From contig MKTV01000038.1 in assembly GCA_001898425.1 (NCBI GenBank), positions 222,033 through 270,703 on the forward strand: a stretch of 48,671 bases of DNA, read 5' to 3'. This document shows positions 16,483 through 24,586 of the stretch, piece after piece. Both the position numbers and the translations under genes were made by a program. Positions within the stretch are counted from its first letter, which is position 1, and each line of letters starts with the position of its first letter. The notes under the pieces were generated by a model, which saw only the letters and a list, made by a program, of their open reading frames with translations, was not told the DNA's origin and did no database searches. Origin of the DNA: Rhodospirillales bacterium 69-11. Lineage in GTDB: Bacteria > Pseudomonadota > Alphaproteobacteria > Acetobacterales > Acetobacteraceae.

Positions 16483-16776
16483 ATGACAGAACCAGAACAC
16501 GCGTCCCGCGCCGCGAGCGGACCCGCACGCGAGGCGCGCCGCCGCCGCCTCCTCTTTCGCGCCACCCATCGCGGAACCTTCGAAAACGACCTGATGATCG
16601 GCGGATTCGTGCGCGCCCATCTCGGGACGCTGACGGACGAGGATCTCGACGCGCTTGAAGCCCTGCTCGAGCTGCCCGACGTGGACTTGGCCGACTGGCT
16701 GACCGGGCGGCGTTCCATCCCCGAAGAGGCTCAGACCCCGATGCTGCTGCGCATCCGCGCGAGCCTGCCGCAATGA
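16483..16776 (+). CDS. sdhE: Succinate dehydrogenase FAD assembly factor SdhE
   Basis: SdhE (Sdh5/YgfY family) promotes covalent FAD attachment to the succinate dehydrogenase flavoprotein. The 97-residue protein carries the hallmark RGxxE motif (Arg30-Gly31…Glu34, in THRGTFENDLMIGGF). The helical tail is also typical: LTDEDLDALEALLELPDVDL followed by WLTGRRSIPEE. Length is normal. The stop overlaps the mfd start as ATGA, so the two are coupled; this recG/sdhE/mfd arrangement is common in alphaproteobacteria. Confidence 0.93.
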   Translation: MTEPEHASRAASGPAREARRRRLLFRATHRGTFENDLMIGGFVRAHLGTLTDEDLDALEALLELPDVDLADWLTGRRSIPEEAQTPMLLRIRASLPQ

Positions 16777-19700
16777 GCAACGCCCTTCCCGTCTGGGGTG
16801 CGCCGGAGGGCTGGGACGCCTTCCTCCTCGCCCAGCGCCGCCGCGAGTTCCCCGGCGCAATCCTGCACGTCACGCGCGACGATGCCCGCATGGCGCGCCT
16901 GGCCGAGGCGCTGGCCTTCGTCCTGCCGGAAGCCGAGGTGCTGCGCTTCCCGGCCTGGGACTGCCTGCCCTACGACCGCGTGTCGCCCAACCCCGTGCTG
17001 GTCTCCGAACGCATCGCCACCCTGGCGCGGCTGCTCGAGAAGCCGACCGGCCCGCGCATCGTGCTGACCACGGTGAACGCGCTGGTGCAGCGCGTGCCGC
17101 CACGGGCCGCCTTCGCCGGTGCCAGCCTCGACCTGCGGGTGAACGGGACCGTCGAGCCCGAGAAGCTCGCGGCGTTCCTGGAATCGCACGGCTACGGACG
17201 CGCCGGGACGGTGATGGAGCCGGGCGAATACGCCATGCGCGGCGGCATCATCGACATCTTCCCGGCGGGCGAAGCGGACCCGGTGCGCCTCGACCTGTTC
17301 GGCGACACCATCGAATCGATCCGCACCTTCGACCCCGCCAGCCAGCGCAGCGGCGGCAAGCGCGAGCGGCTCTCGCTCCGCCCGGTCTCCGAAGTGCCGC
17401 TCGACAAGGAATCGACCGCCCGCTTCCGCACCGGCTGGCGGGAGCTGTTCGGCCAGGACGCGGCGCAGGACCCGATCTACCTCTCGATCTCCGACGGCCG
17501 GCGCCATCCCGGCATGGAGCATTGGGTGCCGCTGTTCCATCCGACGATGGAGACGCTGCTCGACTACCTGCCGGATGCCTCGGTCAGCCTGGACCACCAG
17601 GCGGACGAGGTGCTGACCGCGCGACTCGAGATGATCTCGGACCATTTCGCGGCACGGAAGTCCGTCCCGCGCGATGGCGAGGTGCCCTACCGGCCGCTGC
17701 CGTCCGACCGGCTCTATCTCGACCGCGAGTCCTGGGACGAAATGCTGGCCATGGGCCCGCTGCTCGCCTTCTCCCCCTTCGCGCGGCCCGACGGGGCGCA
17801 GGGCGTCGATGGCGGCGGGCGCCCCGGCCCGGTCTTCGCCCAAGGGGGGCTTGGGTCCGGCGGCGGACCCGGCATCAACGTCTTCGAGCAGCTCCGCACC
17901 CAGGCCGAGCGCTGGACGGACGAGAGCCGCCGGATCGTCATCGCCGCCTGGACCCGCGGCTCCCGCGAGCGCATCGCCAACCTGCTGCGCGAACACGGCT
18001 TCAAGGACGTCGCGGCCGAGGAAGGCTGGGCCCAGGTCCGCCGCAAGCCCACCGGCTCCCTCTCGCTCGTCACGCTGGGGATCGAGCGCGGCTTCGTCGC
18101 CGACAAGCTCGCCGTGGTGGGCGAGCAGGACCTGCTGGGCGAGCGCATCTCCCGCCCGCCCCGCCGGCGCAAGCGGGCCGACCAGTTCATCGCCGAGGCG
18201 ACCGAGATCGCCGAGGGCGACCTGGTGGTGCACCAGGAATACGGCATCGGCCGCTATGACGGGCTGACCACGCTGACCGTGACCGGCGCGCCGCACGACT
18301 GCCTGCGGCTGATCTACGACGGCGACGAGAAGCTGTTCCTGCCGGTCGAGAACATCGAGATCCTGTCGCGCTTCGGCTCCGAGGCCGGCGGCGTGTCGCT
18401 CGACAAGCTGGGCGGCGTCGGCTGGCAGACACGCAAGGCGCGGATGAAGAGCCGCATCCGCGACATGGCGAGCGAGCTGATCCGCATCGCCGCCTCCCGG
18501 CGCATCCGCGACGCCGCCGTGATGGCGCCCGCCGAAGGCGCGTGGGACGAGTTCTGCGCCCGCTTCCCCTTCGCCGAAACCGAAGACCAGGCGCGCGCCA
18601 TCGCCGACGTGCTGGAAGACCTGGCGAGCGGCCGGCCGATGGACCGGCTGGTCTGCGGCGACGTGGGCTTCGGCAAGACCGAGGTCGCGCTGCGCGCCGC
18701 CTTCGTCGCCGCCATGTCGGGCGCCCAGGTCGCCGTGGTGGTGCCCACCACGCTGCTCGCGCGCCAGCATTTCCGCACCTTCTCCGCCCGCTTCGCCGGC
18801 CTGCCGATCAAGGTCGCCCAGCTCTCCCGCATGGTCACGGGAAAGGAGGCGGCCGAGGTCAAGCGCGGCCTCGCCAGCGGCGACGTCAACATCGTGGTCG
18901 GCACCCACGCGCTGCTGTCCAAGACCATCCAGTTCAGCGATCTCGGCCTGCTGATCGTCGACGAGGAGCAGCATTTCGGCGTCGCCCACAAGGAGCGGCT
19001 GAAGCAGATGCGCGCCGACGTGCACGTGCTGACGCTGACCGCGACGCCGATCCCGCGCACCCTGCAGCTCGCGCTGACCGGCGTGCGGGAGATGAGCCTG
19101 ATCAGCACGCCGCCGGTCGACCGGCTGGCGGTCCGCACCTTCATCATGCCGTTCGACAGCCTGGTGATCCGGGAGGCGATCCAGCGCGAGCGGTTCCGCG
19201 GCGGCCAGATCTTCTGCGTCGTCCCGCGGATCGAGGACCTGCAGCGCATGGCCGACCGGCTGGCCGAGATCGTGCCGGAAGCCCGCACGGTCCAGGCGCA
19301 TGGCCGGCTCGCGCCCACCGAACTCGAGCGGGTGATGACCGAGTTCGGCGACGGCAAGTACGACATCCTGCTGTCCACCAACATCGTCGAATCCGGCCTC
19401 GACATGCCGGCGGTGAACACGCTGGTGATCCACCGCGCCGACATGTTCGGCCTGGGCCAGCTCTACCAGCTTCGCGGCCGGGTCGGGCGCGGCAAGCAGC
19501 GCGGCTACGCCTACCTGACCTGGCCGCCCAACCTCCGCCTGTCCGCCGCGGCCGAGAAGCGGCTTACCGTCATGCAGACGCTCGACGCACTCGGCGCCGG
19601 CTTCACCCTGGCCTCGCACGATCTCGATATCCGCGGCGCCGGCAACCTGCTGGGCGACGAGCAGTCGGGCCACATCCGGGAAGTCGGCATCGAGCTCTAC

Positions 19701-20231
19701 CAGCAGATGCTGGAGGACGCGGTGGCCGACGTGCGCGCCGGCGAGGGCAAGCGTGGCGCCGAATCCCGCGACTGGACGCCAAACATCTCCCTCGGCCTCC
19801 CCGTCCTCATCCCGGAAACCTACGTCCGCGACCTCCCCGTCCGGCTCGGCCTCTACCGCCGGATCGGCGCGCTGGCCTCGGATGCGGAGACCGAGGCGAT
19901 GGCCGCCGAACTGGTCGACCGCTTCGGCGAGCTGCCGTCCGAGGTCGACAACCTGCTGGGCGTCGTGGCCCTGAAGCGCGCCTGCCGGGAGGCGGGGGTG
20001 GAGAAGCTGGAGGCCGGGCCGAAGGGCATGGTGCTGACCTTCCGCGGCAACGCGTTCTCCAACCCGGCCGGGCTGGTGAACTGGCTGGCGAGCAAGGGTG
20101 GCCTCGTGCGCCTGCGGCCCGACCACAAGCTCGCCATCACGCGGGACATGGACGTGGCCACCCGCCTGAAGTTCGCCCGCGACGTACTCGCGAATCTCGG
20201 CCGGATCGCCGCGCAGGCCAAGGCGGCCTGA
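16773..20231 (+). CDS. mfd: Transcription-repair coupling factor Mfd
   Basis: Mfd displaces RNA polymerase stalled at lesions and recruits UvrA. The 1152-residue protein has all expected parts. A UvrB-like N-terminal module (WDCLPYDRVSPNP, MRGGIIDIFPAG) leads to the CarD-like RNA-polymerase interaction domain near residues 485–540 (VVHQEYGIGRYDGL, DGDEKLFLPVENIE). The translocase has Walker A GDVGFGKTEVALRAA (Lys635), VDEEQHFGVAHKE and TLTATPIPRTL. The TRG and UvrA-binding-inhibition domain (IRGAGNLLGDEQSGHIREVG) and the C-terminal TRCF domain complete it. A Gly/Pro-rich loop sits near residues 340–365. Start is fixed by the four-base overlap with sdhE. Confidence 0.97.
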   Translation: MSNALPVWGAPEGWDAFLLAQRRREFPGAILHVTRDDARMARLAEALAFVLPEAEVLRFPAWDCLPYDRVSPNPVLVSERIATLARLLEKPTGPRIVLTTVNALVQRVPPRAAFAGASLDLRVNGTVEPEKLAAFLESHGYGRAGTVMEPGEYAMRGGIIDIFPAGEADPVRLDLFGDTIESIRTFDPASQRSGGKRERLSLRPVSEVPLDKESTARFRTGWRELFGQDAAQDPIYLSISDGRRHPGMEHWVPLFHPTMETLLDYLPDASVSLDHQADEVLTARLEMISDHFAARKSVPRDGEVPYRPLPSDRLYLDRESWDEMLAMGPLLAFSPFARPDGAQGVDGGGRPGPVFAQGGLGSGGGPGINVFEQLRTQAERWTDESRRIVIAAWTRGSRERIANLLREHGFKDVAAEEGWAQVRRKPTGSLSLVTLGIERGFVADKLAVVGEQDLLGERISRPPRRRKRADQFIAEATEIAEGDLVVHQEYGIGRYDGLTTLTVTGAPHDCLRLIYDGDEKLFLPVENIEILSRFGSEAGGVSLDKLGGVGWQTRKARMKSRIRDMASELIRIAASRRIRDAAVMAPAEGAWDEFCARFPFAETEDQARAIADVLEDLASGRPMDRLVCGDVGFGKTEVALRAAFVAAMSGAQVAVVVPTTLLARQHFRTFSARFAGLPIKVAQLSRMVTGKEAAEVKRGLASGDVNIVVGTHALLSKTIQFSDLGLLIVDEEQHFGVAHKERLKQMRADVHVLTLTATPIPRTLQLALTGVREMSLISTPPVDRLAVRTFIMPFDSLVIREAIQRERFRGGQIFCVVPRIEDLQRMADRLAEIVPEARTVQAHGRLAPTELERVMTEFGDGKYDILLSTNIVESGLDMPAVNTLVIHRADMFGLGQLYQLRGRVGRGKQRGYAYLTWPPNLRLSAAAEKRLTVMQTLDALGAGFTLASHDLDIRGAGNLLGDEQSGHIREVGIELYQQMLEDAVADVRAGEGKRGAESRDWTPNISLGLPVLIPETYVRDLPVRLGLYRRIGALASDAETEAMAAELVDRFGELPSEVDNLLGVVALKRACREAGVEKLEAGPKGMVLTFRGNAFSNPAGLVNWLASKGGLVRLRPDHKLAITRDMDVATRLKFARDVLANLGRIAAQAKAA

Positions 20232-20260
20232 CCCGCTCGGACGCGGCCGCCCCTCCGCCA

Positions 20261-20369
20261 CGGCCGGCCTTGAGCCGGCCACCCCCACCACCGCCGGCCG
20301 TCCGGCCCACTCCCCCCTCCGTCATGGCCGGCCTCGAGCCGGCCACCCCCACCACCGCCGGCCGTCCGA
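20261..20369. repeat. Two direct copies of a 45-bp GC-rich repeat
   Basis: Copies at 20261–20305 and 20325–20369 differ at only two positions and are spaced 64 bases apart. Each contains the hairpin GGCCGGCCT(C/T)GAGCCGGCC followed by a CCCCCACCACCGCCGGCCGTCC tail written here in part. The second copy begins GTCATGGCCGG, linking it to the palindrome family at 7950. It lies between the convergent mfd and flavoprotein genes. Confidence 0.8.
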
Positions 20370-20392
20370 CAGGACCCCGCTCCCGAACGCCC

Positions 20393-21817
20393 CTACCCGA
20401 CGGCCCGCCAGGTCCCGGCCGGGGCCACCCCGGCGGCAACCGGCCCGACCGCCGACGCGCCCACCTGCGCCGCTCGCGCCGCAAGGTGAGCCGCGAGCGT
20501 CGCCGCCTGCACCCTGATGTCAGGCACGGAGGTGATCTCCCACGACCGGCCCTTGGTCAGCGGCCCGATCGCGAACACCCCCTGAGACACGTCACCGGAG
20601 CCGCCGCGCAGCTCCAGCGTCTCGGTCACGTCGAGCCCGATCGCCAGCGGGTCAGGCCGCCCGAGACCGCGGCGGAGGAGGTCGAGCAGCAGCGGATTGG
20701 CACAGCGCCGGACGTCCGATCCCGGACCGGTGCAGGCGATGACCCGCGCGATGGTCAGGCGCTCGCTCGCCGTTTCGCCGCGCCGCCGCCAGGTGATGGT
20801 CGCCGCCCGTCCAGCCGGGCTTGCCGCGACGATCCGCCCCGCCTGCACGCGCAGCTGCCCGCTCGACTGCGCGGCGTCGATCCGTGCGGCCACCTCGGGC
20901 GCCATGCGGTGGCGATGGACGTCCCACCAGGCGCGGGCATGCCGCAGGAACCGCGCCTGTTCCGCCGGGTCCATGGCGCCCCAGAGCCCCTGGGTATGCG
21001 GACGGAGCGCATCCACCACCGCATGCCACGGATGGCCGGCCGCGACCTCCGCCCGCAGCACCCGCATGACGGCGCCGACCCGGGGCGGCAGCGGGGTCGG
21101 CAGGGTCATGGCCGGGGCGGGCGGCGTCCGATGCGCCCGCGGCAGCAGGCCGCGCCGGGAGATGGCGTGGATCGGCCCGCGGTGGCCCGCATCGAGCAGC
21201 GAGATCACCACGTCCACCATGGTCAGGCTGGTCCCGACCAGCAGGACGGGGGCGTCCGGGTCGAGACCCTGCAGCGCCGCCGGCGACCAGGCATCCCCGC
21301 CCCAGACCGGCGTGCCCATGAGCAGCCCCAGTTCGGGCGGCGGCATCGGCGGCTCGTTGCCGAGGGCCAGCACGACGAGATCGGCCGTCAGCGCCCCACC
21401 CGTCGCGAGCGTCAGCGCATAGCCGTCCCCGCTGCGTGCGATCGCCGTCGCCTGGTCGCCGCGGATTTGCAGCCGCGCGCCATCGCGAGCGGCGATCCCC
21501 GCGCGCAGCCGCTCCGCCAGATAGGCGCCGTAGGCCGCGCGGGGGGCGAACGTGCCCGGCGCGGTCTCCGCCGAACCGGGCTGGGCCCGCAGCCAATCGA
21601 GGAAATCGTCCGGCTGGTCCGGGAAGGCGCTCATCCGGCCGGCGGGCACGTTGAGGAGGTGCGCGGCGCTGGTGGGGTGGTAAGCGAGGCCGGGGCCGAA
21701 GCGTCCGCTGCGGTCGACGAGCTGGATCGTCACGTCGGATGGCGCCTGGGCACGAAGGCCGAGGGCGAGGGCGGTGCCGGAGAATCCGGCGCCGACGATG
21801 GCGATGGATGCGGCCAT
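20393..21817 (-). CDS. FAD/NAD(P)-binding protein (COG4529 type)
   Basis: The 474-residue protein starts with an FAD-binding Rossmann fingerprint, IAIVGAGFSGTALALGLRAQ. A segment typical of the FAD-NAD(P)-binding family of unknown function follows: GPGLAYHPTSAAHLLNVPAG with MSAFPDQPDDFLDWL. A second dinucleotide site appears in VLLVGTSLTMVDVVISLLD. A late IARVIACTGPGSDVRR is consistent with two-dinucleotide flavoproteins. No substrate can be assigned. The ATG at 21817 places the glycine motif near the N-terminus; the open frame upstream runs through the promoter palindrome. It is divergent from the Rrf2 regulator gene, which probably controls it. Confidence 0.85.
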   Translation of the reverse strand: MAASIAIVGAGFSGTALALGLRAQAPSDVTIQLVDRSGRFGPGLAYHPTSAAHLLNVPAGRMSAFPDQPDDFLDWLRAQPGSAETAPGTFAPRAAYGAYLAERLRAGIAARDGARLQIRGDQATAIARSGDGYALTLATGGALTADLVVLALGNEPPMPPPELGLLMGTPVWGGDAWSPAALQGLDPDAPVLLVGTSLTMVDVVISLLDAGHRGPIHAISRRGLLPRAHRTPPAPAMTLPTPLPPRVGAVMRVLRAEVAAGHPWHAVVDALRPHTQGLWGAMDPAEQARFLRHARAWWDVHRHRMAPEVAARIDAAQSSGQLRVQAGRIVAASPAGRAATITWRRRGETASERLTIARVIACTGPGSDVRRCANPLLLDLLRRGLGRPDPLAIGLDVTETLELRGGSGDVSQGVFAIGPLTKGRSWEITSVPDIRVQAATLAAHLAARAAQVGASAVGPVAAGVAPAGTWRAVG

Positions 21818-21824
21818 TGCTGTT

Positions 21825-21845
21825 TTCCTACTGCTCTGGTAGGAA
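21825..21845. promoter_or_regulatory. Candidate operator: TTCCTAC-N7-GTAGGAA
   Basis: A perfect 7-bp inverted repeat with a 7-base spacer lies 8 bases upstream of the flavoprotein start, in the divergent region shared with an Rrf2-type regulator gene. Its size and symmetry suit a dimeric winged-helix repressor. Binding by that Rrf2 protein is inferred from position only. Confidence 0.5.
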
Positions 21846-21863
21846 TTAGAGCCATGCGGTGAA

Positions 21864-21893
21864 ACCATGTCAACCATGATGATGGTGCATGGT
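21864..21893. promoter_or_regulatory. Nested inverted repeats (ACCATG…CATGGT) before the Rrf2 gene
   Basis: ACCATG at 21864 pairs with CATGGT at 21888, and an inner ACCAT/ATGGT pair is nested almost concentrically. The site ends 16 bases before the regulator's ATG, a position suited to autoregulation. Alternatively it is a chance product of the repeated CATGG words. Confidence 0.3.
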
Positions 21894-21909
21894 GCGATTG
21901 TGAGGAACG

Positions 21910-22350
21910 ATGCTGTCGAGCAAGGCGAAATACGCCGTCCGCGCGGCGCTGCAGGTCGCGGAGGCCGGAGGCGGATCAGACTGGGTCCAGGTGGCGGAAA
22001 TCGCGCGGCGCGAGGCGATCTCCCGCAAGTTCCTGGAGGCGATCCTGGTCCGCCTGCGGGACGAGGGCCTGCTGGAAAGCCGTCGCGGCGCGCAGGGCGG
22101 CTACCGGCTGGCCCGCCCCGCGCAGGATATCTCGGTCGCGGACGTGATCAGGAGCATCGACGGTCCGCTCGCGCTCACCCCCTGCGCGAGCCGGACGCGC
22201 TATGGCCAATGCCAGGACTGCGTGGAGGTCTCGCGCTGCCGGCTGCAGCCTCTGATGCAGCAGGCGCGCGACGCGGTGGCCGAAGTGCTGGAGCGATGCT
22301 CGCTCGCGACGCTGATCGCCGCGCCGGGGACCCTCTCCCTCCACGCGTGA
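21910..22350 (+). CDS. Rrf2 family transcriptional regulator with four-cysteine cluster region
   Basis: The 146-residue protein is a typical Rrf2 winged-helix regulator: MLSSKAKYAVRAALQVAEAG, the recognition segment ISRKFLEAILVRLRDEGLLE, and the wing SRRGAQGGYRLARP. After IRSIDGPLALTPC come cysteines 92, 101, 104 and 110, close to the region where IscR and NsrR hold an iron–sulfur cluster. A redox, NO or iron–sulfur-sensing role is therefore likely, but the spacing differs from IscR (C92, C98, C104), so it is not IscR. The ATG has GAGGAA immediately upstream. It is divergent from the FAD/NAD(P)-binding gene with inverted repeats between them. Confidence 0.9.
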   Translation: MLSSKAKYAVRAALQVAEAGGGSDWVQVAEIARREAISRKFLEAILVRLRDEGLLESRRGAQGGYRLARPAQDISVADVIRSIDGPLALTPCASRTRYGQCQDCVEVSRCRLQPLMQQARDAVAEVLERCSLATLIAAPGTLSLHA

Positions 22351-22426
22351 GCGGCGGTCGTCCCGACGCGGCGGGACGGGAGGGATCGGCGATGGTCCGA
22401 CGGCGACGGTCAGCCGCCGGACGCGC

Positions 22427-23413
22427 TCAGCCGCCCGTGACGCTCATGTGCCGCGCGACCGCCGGCTTGTCGTGCCGCCGGTCGATGATGAAGTCGTGGC
22501 CTTTCGGCTTGCGGGCGATCGCGGCGTGGATCGCATCCTCGAGCTCCGCATCGGTCGCGCCGGCCCGCAGCACCGACCGAAAATCGGCCGCGTCGTCCTG
22601 GCCGAGGCACATGTACAACGTGCCGGTGCAGGTCAGCCGCACGCGATTGCAGCTCTCGCAGAAATTGTGGGTCATCGGAGTGATGAACCCGATGCGCCGG
22701 CCCGTCTCCTTCACGTCGAAATACCGCGCGGGACCGCCGGTGCGATAGTCGGTGTCCTCCAGCGTCCAGTGCTTGCGCAGGCGGGAGCGGACGATCGACA
22801 GCGGCAGGTACTGGTCCGTGCGGTCGCCGTTGATGTCGCCCATCGGCATCGTCTCGATCAGGCAGAGGTCGAGCCCGTGCTCGCCGCACCAGGCGAGCAT
22901 GCCGTCAAACTGGTCCTCGTTCACGCCCTTCATCGCGACGGCGTTGATCTTCACCGCGAGCCCGGCGGCCTTCGCGGCGAAGATGCCGTCCAGGATCGGC
23001 TCGATCTTGCCCCAGCGGGTGATCTGCCCGAACAGCACGGGGTCGAGCGTGTCGAGCGAGACGTTGATCCGCCGCACGCCGGCCTCGGCCAGCGTCTGCG
23101 CGTGCTTGGCGAGCTGGGTGCCGTTGGTGGTGACGGTGAGCTCGTTCAGGCCGTTGCCGAGGCGGGTGCCGAGCCGCTGGAAGAGCTGCATGACGTCACG
23201 CCGGACGAGCGGCTCGCCGCCGGTGATGCGGATCTTCGTCGTGCCCAGCCGGATGAACGCGGCGCACAGCCGGTCCAGCTCCTCCAGCGTCAGAAGGTCG
23301 CGCTTCGGCAGGAAGGTCATGTCCTCGGCCATGCAGTAGACGCAGCGGAGGTCGCAACGGTCCGTTACCGAAACGCGCAGATAGGTGATGGCGCGGCCGA
23401 ACGGGTCGATCAT
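22427..23413 (-). CDS. moaA: GTP 3',8-cyclase MoaA
   Basis: MoaA is the radical SAM enzyme that starts molybdenum cofactor synthesis from GTP. The 328-residue protein has the N-terminal cluster motif at Cys20, Cys24 and Cys27 ([14 protein letters not shown]), [15 protein letters not shown], and TTNGTQL. The second cluster set is in [15 protein letters not shown] with a further cysteine at TLYMC. It ends in the conserved Gly-Gly tail (VTGG) needed for catalysis. The ATG at 23413 puts LRVSVTDRC at the usual place and has AAGGAG about 13 bases upstream. No other moa genes are nearby. Confidence 0.96.
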   Translation of the reverse strand: MIDPFGRAITYLRVSVTDRCDLRCVYCMAEDMTFLPKRDLLTLEELDRLCAAFIRLGTTKIRITGGEPLVRRDVMQLFQRLGTRLGNGLNELTVTTNGTQLAKHAQTLAEAGVRRINVSLDTLDPVLFGQITRWGKIEPILDGIFAAKAAGLAVKINAVAMKGVNEDQFDGMLAWCGEHGLDLCLIETMPMGDINGDRTDQYLPLSIVRSRLRKHWTLEDTDYRTGGPARYFDVKETGRRIGFITPMTHNFCESCNRVRLTCTGTLYMCLGQDDAADFRSVLRAGATDAELEDAIHAAIARKPKGHDFIIDRRHDKPAVARHMSVTGG

Positions 23414-23508
23414 GGCTGGAAAATGCTCCTTCGCCCGACAAGTTGCGCATCCCGCCCCGCGGTTCAAGTGCGCCACGGGCGGCGGTCAGACCATTGCCGC
23501 CATGCGGG

Positions 23509-23706
23509 TCAGGTCCATGACCGGTCGGGCGGTCCGTCCAGCGGGTCCAGCGTGACGACCGCGGCGTTCACCAGGATCTTGCCGGCATGCTCGAAGTTCA
23601 CCGTGATCCGCGTGCCCACGACGGACTGCACCTGGCCTGCGCCCCAGTCCTCACGCGCGGGATGCCGGACCCATTGTCCCGGCTCGATGCTCGCGGCCGA
23701 TCCCAT
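23509..23706 (-). CDS. DUF3553 domain protein
   Basis: The 65-residue protein reads EPGQWVRHPAREDWGAGQVQ then VVGTRITVNFEHAGKILVN, which is the DUF3553 pattern, a small all-beta (SH3/Tudor-like) domain common in alphaproteobacteria. Its function is unknown. The same WGxGQV / NFEHAGK pattern resembles DNA-repair accessory domains, but no role is claimed. The ATG at 23706 is the first plausible start and its ribosome site is weak. It is divergent from the ChpT-like gene. Confidence 0.8.
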   Translation of the reverse strand: MGSAASIEPGQWVRHPAREDWGAGQVQSVVGTRITVNFEHAGKILVNAAVVTLDPLDGPPDRSWT

Positions 23707-23803
23707 CCGTGGATGCTGCGCGACGGGGCGCCGCCGCGCAAGCCGGCAGGCTCGACGGGGGTGGAGCGGTCGTCGTAGCGTTCCGGGAGGGAATCGTCCG
23801 AGT

Positions 23804-24451
23804 TTGGAGCGCGTGTTGTCCGACTTCCTGGTTGCCGTCCGGCTTGCCGAAACGATGTGCGCGCGGATCTGCCACGACCTGGGCGGGCCGCTCGGGACCG
23901 TCGATGCCTGCCTGGAGCTGATCGGGGAGGGGGCGACCGACACCGAGACGGTCGCGGCGGCCGACGCGGCGGCAAAGGTGCTGGAAGCCCGCCTGCGCCT
24001 GCTGCGCGCCGCCTGGGGGCCGCACCCCGCCGCCTTGACGCTGGCCGACCTGCACGACCTCGCCGCCGGGTTGCCGCAGGCGCGCAAGCTGACGCTCGAC
24101 ACCGATCGCCTGCCGCAGGACGCCCGGTTCGCAGCCGGGATCGGCCGCGCGCTCGCCGCGGTGCTGCTGCTTGCCGCGCAGGCGCTGCCGAAGGGCGGGC
24201 GCATCAGCCTGCTTGGGACGGTCGAGGACGTCCTGATCCGGATTGCCGGCCCGCAGGCTGCCTGGCCCGGCGCCCTGGCCGCGGCCCTGCACGATGCCGT
24301 CGCGCTCGAGCCGCTGTTGGCGCAGCCCCGCGAGCTCGCGCTGGTGATGGCGGTGCTGATCGCCAGGACGGAGGGGCTGCGCCTGTCCATTCTGGTGATG
24401 GCCGGCGATGGAACGGGGCCCTCACCGCTACGCTTGTGTGCGGCTTCCTGA
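23804..24451 (+). CDS. chpT: ChpT-like histidine phosphotransferase
   Basis: The protein of about 215 residues has a DHp-like helix, ARICHDLGGPLGTVDACLEL, with the phospho-accepting His24 in a CHDLxGPLG context. A degenerate GHKL-like domain follows with no ATP-binding N or G boxes. That is the ChpT architecture: a dimeric phosphotransferase that in Caulobacter passes phosphate from CckA to CtrA and CpdR. No ATG precedes the histidine helix. TTG at 23804, 12 bases after GGAGGG, and GTG at 23813 are the candidates, so the start is uncertain. It is followed 135 bases later by the hybrid cheA on the same strand. Confidence 0.8.
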   Translation: MERVLSDFLVAVRLAETMCARICHDLGGPLGTVDACLELIGEGATDTETVAAADAAAKVLEARLRLLRAAWGPHPAALTLADLHDLAAGLPQARKLTLDTDRLPQDARFAAGIGRALAAVLLLAAQALPKGGRISLLGTVEDVLIRIAGPQAAWPGALAAALHDAVALEPLLAQPRELALVMAVLIARTEGLRLSILVMAGDGTGPSPLRLCAAS

Positions 24452-24586
24452 CGGGGTCGGAGAAGACCACGCCGCCTTCGCAGATTCGGCCGCTTCCGTT
24501 TACCCTTTGTTTGTCAGCACCGCCCCAGGATGCCGCCCAGCCCGCCCGCCCTCGATGCGCCGAGGGGGGCCAGCCAGGGGGCCGCA

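Noticed and set aside
16440-16718. Longer recG start covering sdhE on the other strand
   Set aside because: The added residues are Arg/Ser-rich and antisense to a conserved SdhE; the wedge domain begins right after the GTG at 16439.
17780-17870. Insertion element in mfd (Gly/Pro-rich loop)
   Set aside because: Only a short CCCAAG/CTTGGG pair is present, and this loop varies naturally in length among Mfd proteins.
16731-20291. 1186-residue open frame antisense to mfd
   Set aside because: It is a GC-driven shadow of mfd: its composition is dominated by Gly, Asp, His, Gln and Arg, with no known motif, while the plus strand encodes a complete canonical Mfd.
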